Positions 9,094-19,422 of a DNA stretch of 64,000 bases are shown here, in pieces. Source of the stretch: Candidatus Thorarchaeota archaeon (lineage in GTDB: Archaea > Asgardarchaeota > Thorarchaeia > Thorarchaeales > Thorarchaeaceae). The DNA is taken from NCBI GenBank assembly GCA_011364905.1, contig RDNZ01000004.1:1-64000 (forward strand), read 5' to 3'. Position 1 is the first letter of the stretch, and every line of letters begins with the position of its first letter. The notes under the pieces were generated by a model, which was not told the DNA's origin, searched no databases, and saw nothing but the letters and a program-made list of their open reading frames with translations. A program made the translations under genes and the position numbers.

Positions 9094-9597
9094 GTGTACA
9101 TATTGTCGGGGATAGAGATAGAAAATGAGAATATACTAGGACACTTACATGAGGCCATGGATCGAGCAGCCCCCTCTACTGATACAACATCGAGTCTTGG
9201 GATAGAGTATGCTTGTTTGCGTTCCATGATGTTAGAACCCCAGAATCCAACTATGTGGAATGCGCTAGCATTGGTCTACATGATGTCTGGCCGTGCAAAG
9301 GAGGCTGAGGCGGCGATAGAGAAGTCTCTTGATATCAATACGTCCAATGCATGGACTTGGACAATTTGGGGTGACCTTCTCAGACAAGAAGGAAGACTCA
9401 TGGAAGCAGAGCGAGCGTATCGAATGGTTCTAGAGTTGAATCCGAGTGATCCATATGTTCTAAAACACCTAGCATTACTTTGCTCTGCAAGAGGTGCATA
9501 CCCAGAAGCAGTGGACCTGTTTCAAAGCTTGATCCCGATCATACCAAACAATCAAGACATATGGGATGCCTATTCGTTCTGTCTGAAAAAGTGCTAG
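9094..9597 (+). CDS. TPR-repeat protein
   Basis: NPTMWNALALVYMMSGRAKEAEAAIEKSLDINTSNAWTWTIWGDLLRQEGRLMEAERAYRMVLELNPSDPYVLKHLALL. Confidence 0.87.
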   Translation: MYILSGIEIENENILGHLHEAMDRAAPSTDTTSSLGIEYACLRSMMLEPQNPTMWNALALVYMMSGRAKEAEAAIEKSLDINTSNAWTWTIWGDLLRQEGRLMEAERAYRMVLELNPSDPYVLKHLALLCSARGAYPEAVDLFQSLIPIIPNNQDIWDAYSFCLKKC

Positions 9598-9602
9598 GGC
9601 AA

Positions 9603-12416
9603 TTACTCAGCCAGTCTGAAGTCATCGGCAAGGTTGGTGCTCAATCCCCTTCTTGTAGCTGCGTATGTGGTGGCAAACGCAGAAAAGAAACTCAGGAAAA
9701 GTATGCTTGATAGCAGGGGTAACGGCAGAATCATAGACACCGGAAGTCTTGACCAAGCAATCTGGGTGTCGAATCCGAGAAATGCCAGAGGTATCTGAAG
9801 CACAAGGAGCGACATGAGTATTCCAAGCATGAGTCCTATTAGAACGCCTAGGAACATGCTCACACACACATCTGCCAGAACAGAGCGCATGATTGATGGG
9901 TTTGGTGTCCCAAGGGCTCTCAAAATCGAGAACTGCTTTTGGAGCCGTCGAGTCTTGACAATCGAAATAATCATGAGCCCAGCAGTAAGATAGATCAGTG
10001 AAAATAGAAGATTTAGCGTATACACGCCATATATAGACTGCCCAGTCCGTGAGTCCAACACATCATCAATATTTGCTTGAGCTGAAACTACTTCTTGGTC
10101 TGTGAAATTAGCAATGCTTTTGACCTGCTCTAAAACTTGTGTGTAGTTTGCATCTTCAGTCAGATCGATGTAGACCTTGTTCACTCTTGATGTGTTCAGT
10201 GTGCTTTGGACGTAGCTGATGTTCATCAAGACGAAGTCTTGAATATCTGGCTCGCCGGGGAAATAATTGACACTCCTTGATGTGTAGCTTGTGGACATAA
10301 CATCAACAACAGTGCAGTTGAGTATACTAGTTTGGTTAAGCTTTTGAATAACGACACTCACAGATTCATTATAGATTGGTTCGTCAAAGGAGTATTGTGC
10401 CACAGGCATAAATGTGCTAATGACATTAGTATCACTCTCTGCAAGCAGTCGAATTGCTTCATACGGATCTCCACCAAGTGTAAAATAGGGACATAGGAAT
10501 GCCGTTTTTTCCCAACTTAAGGGGTCGATTGCTAGAATAGTGATTGTCGTATTGACTGGGACTGATTCTCGCTGAGGGCTTGCCTGTATGTACATAACAC
10601 GTCCAGATATCTTCAATAGCGCGCTAGCGTCGCTGACGCCTCCAATAGCCCTTATCTCTTCAAGGATACTCTCATTGATGTATCTTTGATTTTCATCGAC
10701 ATTGATCACAATATCCGCTCCAACATTGAAATAGAATAAATCATGCATGTGAGCTGAACCTGTTGTTGATGATATAGCTGAAAAGAAGCCTGCAGTAAAA
10801 ACAAGTCCAATAAACATCACTCCCATCGCTTCACTTCTCTTAGCTAAAACAGCATTTCTGGACATCATTATGCCTCCTACCTTCAACGATAAGCTTCGGA
10901 ACGAATTGAGTAGTTTTGACTTGATATTTGCTGTAGGTAGCGAGGCAATTCTAGCTATTGAAATGAAGAATACGCCAAACATGGTTATGAACAATGCAGA
11001 AAACAACAAGGTCCCTGTCGATGAAATTCCTCCAGAATTCAGTGAAGTCAGGAGCGGGTTTATGAATAACCCTGCAACGACAAATGCTATGACTTCAACT
11101 ATTGGTGGTCGGACTGCTTCTCTCCCTGTAAGTGCTTCTCTCTCAACTACTGAGTGAGCTTCATCAGGACTCATAAGAAGGGCATTGATCGCTCGCGGTA
11201 GAGAAATGATAAGGCCGAGGGTGAAAGAAAATGCAAAGATAACTGCAATTGAAGTCGGTTCCAATGATAAATCGAAGGAAGACAGTTCTCCTTCACTGAA
11301 GACCATCAGACCCCTCGCTCCGCCTGATAGTATAGCCGCAAAAACTCCTGCTACAACTGCGCCCAAACTGCCTAGTAGTCCTGTGGTGAGTGCGCTAGAC
11401 ATAATCCAGTTAAATGATTGCCAACCTGATGCCCCTCTAGTTATCAGGGTGCCTACGTCCCGTCTGCGTTGACTGTCTATCAGTTTTGAGTTGTAGACCA
11501 GAAGCATTATCCCCATCACAATACTCGGGAAAGAGAAGGCAAGGGCTATGACGGTCATTGTAGATGCCCACGTGTTATAACCATAAACAATTCCCAGTAT
11601 TTCGAAATCCGCGACTTTCGCGTAAGGCAAAGTGCGCTGCTCAATTCTCTTCTTGACATTTGCAAGGGATGATTCGACGAAGCTCGGATTGCCATTGATG
11701 ATGAAATTCGTATCCAACTCTGTCCATATGCTGAAGAATACATCATTTCTTGACTGAAGACCAACATTTCCAAACTCCGAAACAAGACCATTCCGAGTGG
11801 TAACCATTCGAAGCGATGTTAGTGGATTTCCACTGGAATCGTGTCGACTACTGAACAAGTTGGTCGTGAAAATCCCAGCCACTAAATAGCTAGCATTATA
11901 CCTCTGCAATTCATAGTTACTATTTTGAGCTATAATCTCAGCAATGTAGGTGCCGCCAATCTCTAGACCAAGATAATTTGCCCACTCTTGTTCGACATAG
12001 CAGGAAGTGTCGTTCAGATTGAATTGTTTTGAATTCAGGTGAATAGATTTTGAAAAAGTGCTAAAGAAGGAATCATCAACACCAAGGTATGTATATTGCC
12101 TGAATCTACTTTCTGGGAACTCGCCATCCCAACTATCTATGATTGCCACAACTTCTGTACTCACCACTAAACTCTGATCGCTAACAATTTCTGCCAGTTC
12201 ATCAATAGTCATCATATTGGTTTCATAGAAGTCAGTGGTGCATTCCACCTCCATATCCACCTGTATATCCTGCGTCATTTCTTCCAGCACATTTGAACTA
12301 GTGCTGTCCATATAGAATAGGATGCCTCCCAATACACCCGCTGAAAGAGAAAACAGAAACAATGTAGCCAAGACCTGAGGCGTGTGTGAAGTGAGTCTGG
12401 AGAGGAGGAACATCAA
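9603..12416 (-). CDS. FtsX/MacB-type ABC transporter permease (937 aa)
   Basis: N-terminal TM plus large ectodomain, then two FtsX-type TM modules (RRDVGTLITRGAS, LQKQFSILRALGTPNPSI). Confidence 0.85.
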   Translation of the reverse strand: MMFLLSRLTSHTPQVLATLFLFSLSAGVLGGILFYMDSTSSNVLEEMTQDIQVDMEVECTTDFYETNMMTIDELAEIVSDQSLVVSTEVVAIIDSWDGEFPESRFRQYTYLGVDDSFFSTFSKSIHLNSKQFNLNDTSCYVEQEWANYLGLEIGGTYIAEIIAQNSNYELQRYNASYLVAGIFTTNLFSSRHDSSGNPLTSLRMVTTRNGLVSEFGNVGLQSRNDVFFSIWTELDTNFIINGNPSFVESSLANVKKRIEQRTLPYAKVADFEILGIVYGYNTWASTMTVIALAFSFPSIVMGIMLLVYNSKLIDSQRRRDVGTLITRGASGWQSFNWIMSSALTTGLLGSLGAVVAGVFAAILSGGARGLMVFSEGELSSFDLSLEPTSIAVIFAFSFTLGLIISLPRAINALLMSPDEAHSVVEREALTGREAVRPPIVEVIAFVVAGLFINPLLTSLNSGGISSTGTLLFSALFITMFGVFFISIARIASLPTANIKSKLLNSFRSLSLKVGGIMMSRNAVLAKRSEAMGVMFIGLVFTAGFFSAISSTTGSAHMHDLFYFNVGADIVINVDENQRYINESILEEIRAIGGVSDASALLKISGRVMYIQASPQRESVPVNTTITILAIDPLSWEKTAFLCPYFTLGGDPYEAIRLLAESDTNVISTFMPVAQYSFDEPIYNESVSVVIQKLNQTSILNCTVVDVMSTSYTSRSVNYFPGEPDIQDFVLMNISYVQSTLNTSRVNKVYIDLTEDANYTQVLEQVKSIANFTDQEVVSAQANIDDVLDSRTGQSIYGVYTLNLLFSLIYLTAGLMIISIVKTRRLQKQFSILRALGTPNPSIMRSVLADVCVSMFLGVLIGLMLGILMSLLVLQIPLAFLGFDTQIAWSRLPVSMILPLPLLSSILFLSFFSAFATTYAATRRGLSTNLADDFRLAE

Positions 12417-15187
12417 AATCCCTCCGTGTAGGGACCCGATTCAGTCCATGTGCTATTCAGTGCTTCACTCAAATCCACTCTAGAGCTAAGTAGTGCTATC
12501 AGAGAAATAAAGACGATTGTGCAGAGTATGAAGAACGATAGGATTATGCCCATTGGAAGCCACGGTGTCAGAATAGTGATTGGTGAGGGGTAGATATATG
12601 ACACGCCGCCGTAGGTTCGAACTGCAGAAAGAAGTGAATTCACTGATAAAATAGGCGTGAATAATCCAAGAAGTATAACGCTGACAAGCAGAAGAACTAG
12701 CATTTCTGATGTTTGCACTTTTATTATGAGATTCTTCTCGGCTCCTAAGGACCTGAGAAGTGCTATCTCTCGTTTCCTTGACTTAATCCCTTCGACAGCA
12801 TATACAACAAATGCTCCGAAGATTACGCCAATGCTGACGACTGTCATGAGCGTATCAGTTGAACGATCAAGACTATAGATGTCCTGGCCAGTATAGACCT
12901 CTACCTCAAGAAAGGCTGATGCCCACTCTTGATTCTTCAGAACATCCATCCAACCATTATTGAGGAACTCCTCAGCAGTTTGTATTGCACTAGATTGGTT
13001 TCCAACTCTCATACAAAACACAGTATCGATGTCCTGCACTTCTGAGAAAATTGTATCAACATCATCAATATTCACCCAGACTTTTCCTAGTCCAACTTTG
13101 TATGTCCATGGGGTTTCATAGTAGGAATCGTATTCGCTCTCAAATGTCAAGGTATCTGGAAGTGCTCCAACAACTCCGATAATACTGAACTCAAGTGCTT
13201 CAAGTTCAGTTGCATTCCTCCAGAATGCTCTTAGTATCCCTTCATTTGAAAGATCGTATTGCTCTGCGATGTCTTGCGTTATGATTGCGCCAAATTCCGT
13301 GATGGACAGTTGGTCCATTAAGGCGCTAAGCTTTGACTCATTTAGCTTGTTTCCAACAGAATCATACCCAACTCTAGAGTATTCTTCTGGATTTATGGCT
13401 ATGAAGTCGAATAGGCCCTCTGTACCCGTGGAGAGAGAGAGCGAAAGAATGTCAATCAAGGTTCCACTTGATGATGGTATGCTGTTTGTGAGATTGCCAA
13501 TAAAAGAATCCCATTGTGCTGATTCATCTGTATCGAGATGAAATGCCAAATCACCTCCTATGGCGAATCTTGATTGATTCAACCTCGTATAGGGTAAAGT
13601 TGCATCATTGATCGCACAATTCCAACCAAGACTCATCGCCAACACTAGTACAAGGATAAGTGGCCCGGATGAAGCCGTTGCTCTGCTTATTCTACGAATT
13701 CCAACCGACGCAGGTATATCTCCTACAATAATGCCGCAAACATTTGACAGTTTTATAGCTCCCCTCTTCAGTCCCTTCAATGCCAGACTTGTCATTGCAA
13801 AGAATAGTGTATAGGGTAACACGCCCAGAAGAGAGAAAAGAAACGGATTTTGTGTGATAACTGTACCTTCCATGTTAAAAGCAACAAGAAATGCCGCGCT
13901 AAGAGAAAGTATAGCCATATCCCATTTGATGAAACCCAAAGCTTTGGTCAGTTTGGCAACTCTACCACGCACATCTATGGCGGGGATTCTGAGAAGTCCT
14001 TTCAACTGATACATTACGAGAACCAGCAGCGGCAATCCTATTCCTGCGACTATCGAAAAGATCAGACTGTCGTAAGTAATTAGAAGTGGTTCTGTGAGTA
14101 GTTTCTGAGAATCAATCCGAAAGAATCCGTCTGACGCAAGAGCAAATCTACTAAATGCAATACCTATTGCAAAACCTGGAAGAATGGAAAGAATCGCCGT
14201 AGCAGTGATTTCGGTGTTAACTAAAATATTGACTCGGGTTTGCGAAGCACCCCTGGCGACTAACATACTTGTTTCGAATTCTCTCTCATTCCAGATATGA
14301 TTTATAGCCAAGTAGATGACGGCAAGTTCAAGGAGAACTATCCCACCGGTTCGAAAAACCTGAGATGTTCTGAGATCTGTAAGATACGCCATATAACTCT
14401 CAATGCTATCAGACAGCAAGTTGACTACGGAATATTGTGATGTATCGCTCCCCCGTGCATATGTTATATCCAGTCGTTTTATGTCTTCATCAATTCTGTT
14501 TAGGAATCGAAGAGCGCCCATAGGGTCATATGCCACGATTCTGCTTCTATCAACATCTGCATAGATGTAGCTTGAATCTGATGAATCGTGTTCCAATGTG
14601 TGAAATATCGCATTCGCTCGAGTATAGAAGAGTGAATTAGTGTAGCCACTTTCTCCATGCTTGAAGATACCTGAAACAATTGCGACTTGAGTTGACCCGA
14701 CAATGGGGGCCATATTAGAAAAGGAGTAATTGACTTGGTCTCCTAGCCCAACATAAAGTCGATATGCAATCAAAGTCGAAATGGCTACTTCTGAATCGTT
14801 TGTAGGAAAGTGTCCCTCAGTTAGAACAAAAACAGTTGGGAATGCTTCCAGGAATTCTTCATTGGATTCTATACCAAAGGTATTAGCTAGCCAAGTAAGA
14901 CCATAAGTATTCGAAACAAGGTAAGATGTTCTTCCCCGAAAGCTGGCAGCTTTCGTTATCCCTGCAATCTCTCTGAAGTTATTGATTTCGGAGTCAATGC
15001 CTCTTCCTGTTGCCACCAGAGATGCAGGGCCCACATCATTGCTGGATTTCCAATTCTCCATTGAATATGAATCAACATAGACCATGATGCTCCCCACGAT
15101 AGCTGATGAAAGCATGAAACAAAAGAGAGCAACTATCTTCCTTTGTCTACCTTCAAATGCTTCATAACCTGCAGGAGTCCTAACCAA
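12413..15187 (-). CDS. FtsX/MacB-type ABC transporter permease (924 aa)
   Basis: Same architecture (EFETSMLVARGASQTRVNIL, SRKREIALLRSLGAEKNLI); 4-bp ATGA overlap with the downstream permease. Confidence 0.85.
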   Translation of the reverse strand: MVRTPAGYEAFEGRQRKIVALFCFMLSSAIVGSIMVYVDSYSMENWKSSNDVGPASLVATGRGIDSEINNFREIAGITKAASFRGRTSYLVSNTYGLTWLANTFGIESNEEFLEAFPTVFVLTEGHFPTNDSEVAISTLIAYRLYVGLGDQVNYSFSNMAPIVGSTQVAIVSGIFKHGESGYTNSLFYTRANAIFHTLEHDSSDSSYIYADVDRSRIVAYDPMGALRFLNRIDEDIKRLDITYARGSDTSQYSVVNLLSDSIESYMAYLTDLRTSQVFRTGGIVLLELAVIYLAINHIWNEREFETSMLVARGASQTRVNILVNTEITATAILSILPGFAIGIAFSRFALASDGFFRIDSQKLLTEPLLITYDSLIFSIVAGIGLPLLVLVMYQLKGLLRIPAIDVRGRVAKLTKALGFIKWDMAILSLSAAFLVAFNMEGTVITQNPFLFSLLGVLPYTLFFAMTSLALKGLKRGAIKLSNVCGIIVGDIPASVGIRRISRATASSGPLILVLVLAMSLGWNCAINDATLPYTRLNQSRFAIGGDLAFHLDTDESAQWDSFIGNLTNSIPSSSGTLIDILSLSLSTGTEGLFDFIAINPEEYSRVGYDSVGNKLNESKLSALMDQLSITEFGAIITQDIAEQYDLSNEGILRAFWRNATELEALEFSIIGVVGALPDTLTFESEYDSYYETPWTYKVGLGKVWVNIDDVDTIFSEVQDIDTVFCMRVGNQSSAIQTAEEFLNNGWMDVLKNQEWASAFLEVEVYTGQDIYSLDRSTDTLMTVVSIGVIFGAFVVYAVEGIKSRKREIALLRSLGAEKNLIIKVQTSEMLVLLLVSVILLGLFTPILSVNSLLSAVRTYGGVSYIYPSPITILTPWLPMGIILSFFILCTIVFISLIALLSSRVDLSEALNSTWTESGPYTEGF

Positions 15188-15290
15188 TCCGAATCGCCCT
15201 TTCTCATTCTCGTGTTGAACAAATCTGTAGCAGCTGGCATCCTTCTAATAAACCGCACTTTTATAGCAGCAGCTGATAATCATCAAATTC

Positions 15291-16496
15291 ATGGAACTGA
15301 AAATAATCCCCTTCTTATCATCTGTTTCCCCTACGGGCGTAAGAGAGGAACTGCTTAAGGAATTCTCCTCGATCAGAGCAAGCGTGCTTGAACCTGCAGC
15401 CTACCAGCAAGAAACTACTACGGACAGAGTCATTCTCTTCATTGGCACAGGTGGAACTGAGAATGACGTTGCAGATTTCTTAAGCCAACATTCCTTAAAG
15501 CCCCCTATCATGCTTCTGAGCTATGACCTCCGCAATTCACTTCCAGCAGCTATGGAAATACGGTCATACCTTCAGCAGAATGGCATCGAATCAAGAATAG
15601 TATACTCCTCTTTTTCCGAATTGCTTCAGACAGTTTCGGAATGGAGTGAATTCGCAGATGTCCTCACAAATGTCAGCAGGAGTAGTATTGGCATCGTTGG
15701 AAAACCATCATCCTGGCTCATTGCTTCTGAAATCGATAAAGACAAGGTGGCAACACGATGGGGAGTAACCATACAGCAGTTATCATTAGACTCGCTCATT
15801 GAGTCAGTAAGGTCAATAAGCGATGCACCATCCGTCGAATCCTTCAAACAGTCCGCAACTTCTTGTTCGCCTACAGATGATGATGTCCGAAAAGCTGGAC
15901 TTGTCGCGGAATCAATGAGGAATCTTGTGCAAAGAGAAGATCTTGATGCGGTCACTGTTGAGTGTTTCAGTCTACTTATGGAAACCGGAGTCTCCGGTTG
16001 CTTCGCCCTGTCACTTCTTAATGACCTGAAAGAATCGACTGCGGGATGTGAAGGCGACATTCCAGCAACATTCACGATGATGCTGGGGCGGCTGCTCACC
16101 GGCCGGATAGGATTCATGGCCAATGTCACTCAAGTTGACGATGCGGACAATACTGCAGTCTTTGCCCATTGCACTCTTCCAACCTCATTGGCTGAGAGCT
16201 ATGAAATCACATCACATTTTGAAACTGGTTTGAGTATTGGTATACGGGGAACTCTGAAAAAACAGCCAGTAACTATCTTCAAGGTGTTTGGTGATGACCT
16301 CAGGGAGTACTGGGTTTCTAATGGTGAGATAGTAGAGAATCTGGTCAATGACACTGGTTGCAGAACACAGATCCGAGTCAAACTTGAAGAGGATGTAAAC
16401 TACTTCTTGGAACGGTCACTAGCGAATCATCATATAGTGTTCCCTGGCACTTATGCAGAGAAAATCCACAGATTCTTTTCGTTTGCTGCAGGATGA
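15291..16496 (+). CDS. L-fucose/arabinose isomerase-like fold protein
   Basis: 401 aa; VESFKQSA..., DAVTVECFSLL, GDIPATFTMMLGRLLTGRIGFMANV; overall FucI-like pattern. Confidence 0.7.
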   Translation: MELKIIPFLSSVSPTGVREELLKEFSSIRASVLEPAAYQQETTTDRVILFIGTGGTENDVADFLSQHSLKPPIMLLSYDLRNSLPAAMEIRSYLQQNGIESRIVYSSFSELLQTVSEWSEFADVLTNVSRSSIGIVGKPSSWLIASEIDKDKVATRWGVTIQQLSLDSLIESVRSISDAPSVESFKQSATSCSPTDDDVRKAGLVAESMRNLVQREDLDAVTVECFSLLMETGVSGCFALSLLNDLKESTAGCEGDIPATFTMMLGRLLTGRIGFMANVTQVDDADNTAVFAHCTLPTSLAESYEITSHFETGLSIGIRGTLKKQPVTIFKVFGDDLREYWVSNGEIVENLVNDTGCRTQIRVKLEEDVNYFLERSLANHHIVFPGTYAEKIHRFFSFAAG

Positions 16497-16594
16497 CTGG
16501 ATTCCCTCCAAGCAGGACTTTCTTGTCGAATGGAATCACATCAAAATATGTCATTGATCGCGTCTAATAAGGTCATACTGGTCTGAGTGAAAAC

Positions 16595-17467
16595 ATGGTT
16601 CTGAAAGGTTGGTCCCTTTCATTCTATCAGCTTAGACGGCGATTCTTCTCATCGAATTCCTCTAGACAATCTTTGCTACATGATGATGTGACAAACGATT
16701 TTGGGCTGACAAAGATGCTACTTCCCCCTTTCCAGACCGCAGACAGAGTCCAGCGAATCATATGCAAAACTGGAACACCCACTTTAGACAGTCTACTCGA
16801 TGGAGGTTTCGAGGTGGGTCTTGTCTATCTATTCTATGGCTCTAGTCGGCTTCATGACATTCTGCTGAAAGCTGCTGTACACTCTCAATTACCTCCACGG
16901 AACGGTGGTTTCTCAAGCCCATCAATTATCATTGATAGTTCAAACATTGTGAATATAGTCAAACTCAGAGATTTCTCATTCGAACTCGGACTCGAACCCG
17001 AGAGTGTGATGGATATGATCTATGTTTCTCGAGCTTTCAACTCGAGCCAGACTTATGATCTGGTCATTAATCATCTTGATGAATTCCTTGAGAGGGTTCC
17101 AGCCAAGCTACTAGTCCTCCCAGGCCTTGTTGACCTCTTCATTAATGAGGGTCTAGACTCTGAAAGAACAAAGGATATGACGCATCTAGCCGCGAGAATC
17201 AATGCTTTCACTCTGAAGCACAATCTAATCACCTTGATATCTACCAGTCTCAAGAGTAGTCATGCTATGCATCCACCAGTCGGAACGACCTTGGCAAGCT
17301 CTGCTCAAGTTCACATTCACATTGAGGAAACACCAATGCGAACTGTGTATTCACTTACAAAGCATCCAAACCTGCCAAATCGAACTGAGTCCTCTGCGAA
17401 GCAGGGGTCTGCCTTTGGAGTGACACTCCCCCTTGATTACTTCTTCCGAGATACTTCTTCTACTTGA
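16595..17467 (+). CDS. RadA/RecA-superfamily paralogue with degenerate Walker motifs
   Basis: KTGTPTLDSLLDGGFEVGLVYLFYGSSRLHDILLKAAVHSQLPP; VMDMIYVSRAFNSSQT matches RadA/Rad51 IYVARAFNS; C-terminal PVGTTLASSAQVHIHI; no GxxxxGKT. Confidence 0.8.
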   Translation: MVLKGWSLSFYQLRRRFFSSNSSRQSLLHDDVTNDFGLTKMLLPPFQTADRVQRIICKTGTPTLDSLLDGGFEVGLVYLFYGSSRLHDILLKAAVHSQLPPRNGGFSSPSIIIDSSNIVNIVKLRDFSFELGLEPESVMDMIYVSRAFNSSQTYDLVINHLDEFLERVPAKLLVLPGLVDLFINEGLDSERTKDMTHLAARINAFTLKHNLITLISTSLKSSHAMHPPVGTTLASSAQVHIHIEETPMRTVYSLTKHPNLPNRTESSAKQGSAFGVTLPLDYFFRDTSST

Positions 17468-17566
17468 GTGACTTGACGAATCCTTGGACCACACTTTCGA
17501 GGAACGAGAATTACGTTTCGGTTTTGTTTACGTCTTTTGGGCATTATTGGCTAGAAGTTAGTGCAA

Positions 17567-18463
17567 TTACCAGTCTAGGTCTAGGTCAACGGAATCACTA
17601 TGAGTTTCATCCTTCATTTTTTCTCCTGAAACCTTTAACGGAATCTCTATTGAGGGATCAATTGCTAATCCAATCTCCATCACTACCTTCAGGACTAGCG
17701 AAGTCTTGATGAGTTTGGCCACAAACGGAGTCACTGTACCCCAATCAAAATGAACTGCTTCATCAATCCATCTGTCCCAATCACTGTCTGCAATTGGAAT
17801 TCGTTTGTCCGTAATGAGAACCTTCGAGTCTAGTTTGTTCCCTCTGCACACAACATCTTCTCGCCTATGAATTTCAACTCGAACACCCTTAATGCGTGGG
17901 CGTTCTCTTACGCAAACTCTAACATCAAAATCCCTATTTGGCCTGATGATGTCTGTTGGAAGTTCTACCAACAGTTGTTCCTTTTCTCTCCTTATTGGTT
18001 GCAATCCTGAGTCTGGTTCAGGAATGTATTGCGGTGGTCGTGTAGCCACAATGAGATTGGTCTTTGATTTCGTGTCTATTGCACGACTTATTTCTACGAC
18101 AGCTTCAACATCATATTGGATACTACCACGAAATCCGACGTGAGTTGGCGGAATACTCCCCGGGAGATTAAACTCAAAATCGAGTCTTGTATCCCCTAAG
18201 GAAACAACACCTTCCTCGTAGATGGTCATTTCTTTACTCAGAACTTCGTGTGTTTCACTCACATGCACCTTTCCCGCTTGGTAGTGAGTATATTCCTTAC
18301 CCTGGGCCTTCAATGTTATCCTATTACAGGTGAACTCCTTGTTTGTACTGACTAATGCGTACCCGCTTACCTGCTCGCCTGGGTAGTACTGGTCTCTCTC
18401 GGTATGTATTGATATTTGTCGCATGTCTTCCTCGACCGCCTGCCAATAATCATTACTACACAA
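17567..18463 (-). CDS. Arrestin-like fold protein 1
   Basis: ERDQYYPGEQVSGYALVSTNKEFTCNRITLKAQGKEYT...LDFEFNLPGSIPPTHVGFRGSIQYDVEAVVEI matches the arrestin N/C domain pattern. Confidence 0.75.
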   Translation of the reverse strand: MCSNDYWQAVEEDMRQISIHTERDQYYPGEQVSGYALVSTNKEFTCNRITLKAQGKEYTHYQAGKVHVSETHEVLSKEMTIYEEGVVSLGDTRLDFEFNLPGSIPPTHVGFRGSIQYDVEAVVEISRAIDTKSKTNLIVATRPPQYIPEPDSGLQPIRREKEQLLVELPTDIIRPNRDFDVRVCVRERPRIKGVRVEIHRREDVVCRGNKLDSKVLITDKRIPIADSDWDRWIDEAVHFDWGTVTPFVAKLIKTSLVLKVVMEIGLAIDPSIEIPLKVSGEKMKDETHSDSVDLDLDW

Positions 18464-18489
18464 TCACAAATAGTGTTTTCTCAAAACAT

Positions 18490-19365
18490 TCAGTCGAAAC
18501 CAAGATCATACGCAATTGAATCAAAGATGTCATCGACGTCTTCATCCGGTTTTTCACCAGAAATCCTTACGGGAATATTCACAAACGGATCAATTTCCCA
18601 TCGCATCTCTAGTACAACCTTGAGAAAATATGTTGTAGCAATGAGTTTGGACTTAAATGGTACTCGACGCCACCCCTCTCCAACTATTTCTTCTTGCCAC
18701 TCATGAAAGTCGTCAGGCGAAAACGGAACGAATTTGCGCTTTAGTGTGACATCATGGGTGTCTTTACTGTTCCTACACTTGACGAACTCTTTTCTTCTTA
18801 CTTCGAAACGCACACCATTAATGCGTGAGTGTTCCTCAACCATGAAGCGAACTAGAATTCCCTTGTTTATTCTAAGTATATCGCTTTGGAGTTCTATATG
18901 GAGCTTATCCTTATCTTTGTTTATAGGGCTATATCCATCAACTTCTGGAATGTACTCGGGTTGAATTGGCAGAACTCTAAATCGTCGTGTCATCTTTGGA
19001 TCGAGGGTCCAGTCCATTTCAACAACTGCTTCAACGCTGTACTCAATCCAACCACAATAACCGGAATAGGTTGGTGGGAGACCCTCCTCCAGTCTGAATT
19101 TGAATGGAAACTCGCTTCTACCGCTGGAAACCTCTTGGGCCTCACATAGCACTATTCTTCCTTTAACAAGGACAACCTCATCCGTGATGCTATATTCTCC
19201 GCCTCCCAGCTCAGTCCTTTCCTTTCCTTTAATCTTCAGTACTACTCTATTACATTCGAATGCTTTGTCGGTATTAATAACGACAACTCCACTTATGATA
19301 CCTCCCGGACGAGCTTCTCGTTCAGAGAACTTGATGTCTACAAACCTCATCTGTGTTTCAGCCAC
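18490..19365 (-). CDS. Arrestin-like fold protein 2 (paralogue of the neighbour)
   Basis: SEREARPGGIISGVVVINTDKAFECNRVVLKIKGKERTELG...SEFPFKFRLEEGLPPTYSGYCGWIEYSVEAVVEM. Confidence 0.75.
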   Translation of the reverse strand: MAETQMRFVDIKFSEREARPGGIISGVVVINTDKAFECNRVVLKIKGKERTELGGGEYSITDEVVLVKGRIVLCEAQEVSSGRSEFPFKFRLEEGLPPTYSGYCGWIEYSVEAVVEMDWTLDPKMTRRFRVLPIQPEYIPEVDGYSPINKDKDKLHIELQSDILRINKGILVRFMVEEHSRINGVRFEVRRKEFVKCRNSKDTHDVTLKRKFVPFSPDDFHEWQEEIVGEGWRRVPFKSKLIATTYFLKVVLEMRWEIDPFVNIPVRISGEKPDEDVDDIFDSIAYDLGFD

Positions 19366-19422
19366 TGCTCATGTTTTCTCATGGGAACAAATATTCTTTT
19401 GCAGTAAAGAGCGGACTTAGTG

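Noticed and set aside
15626-16129. 167-aa minus-strand ORF
   Set aside because: Antisense within the FucI-like gene; no domain signature.
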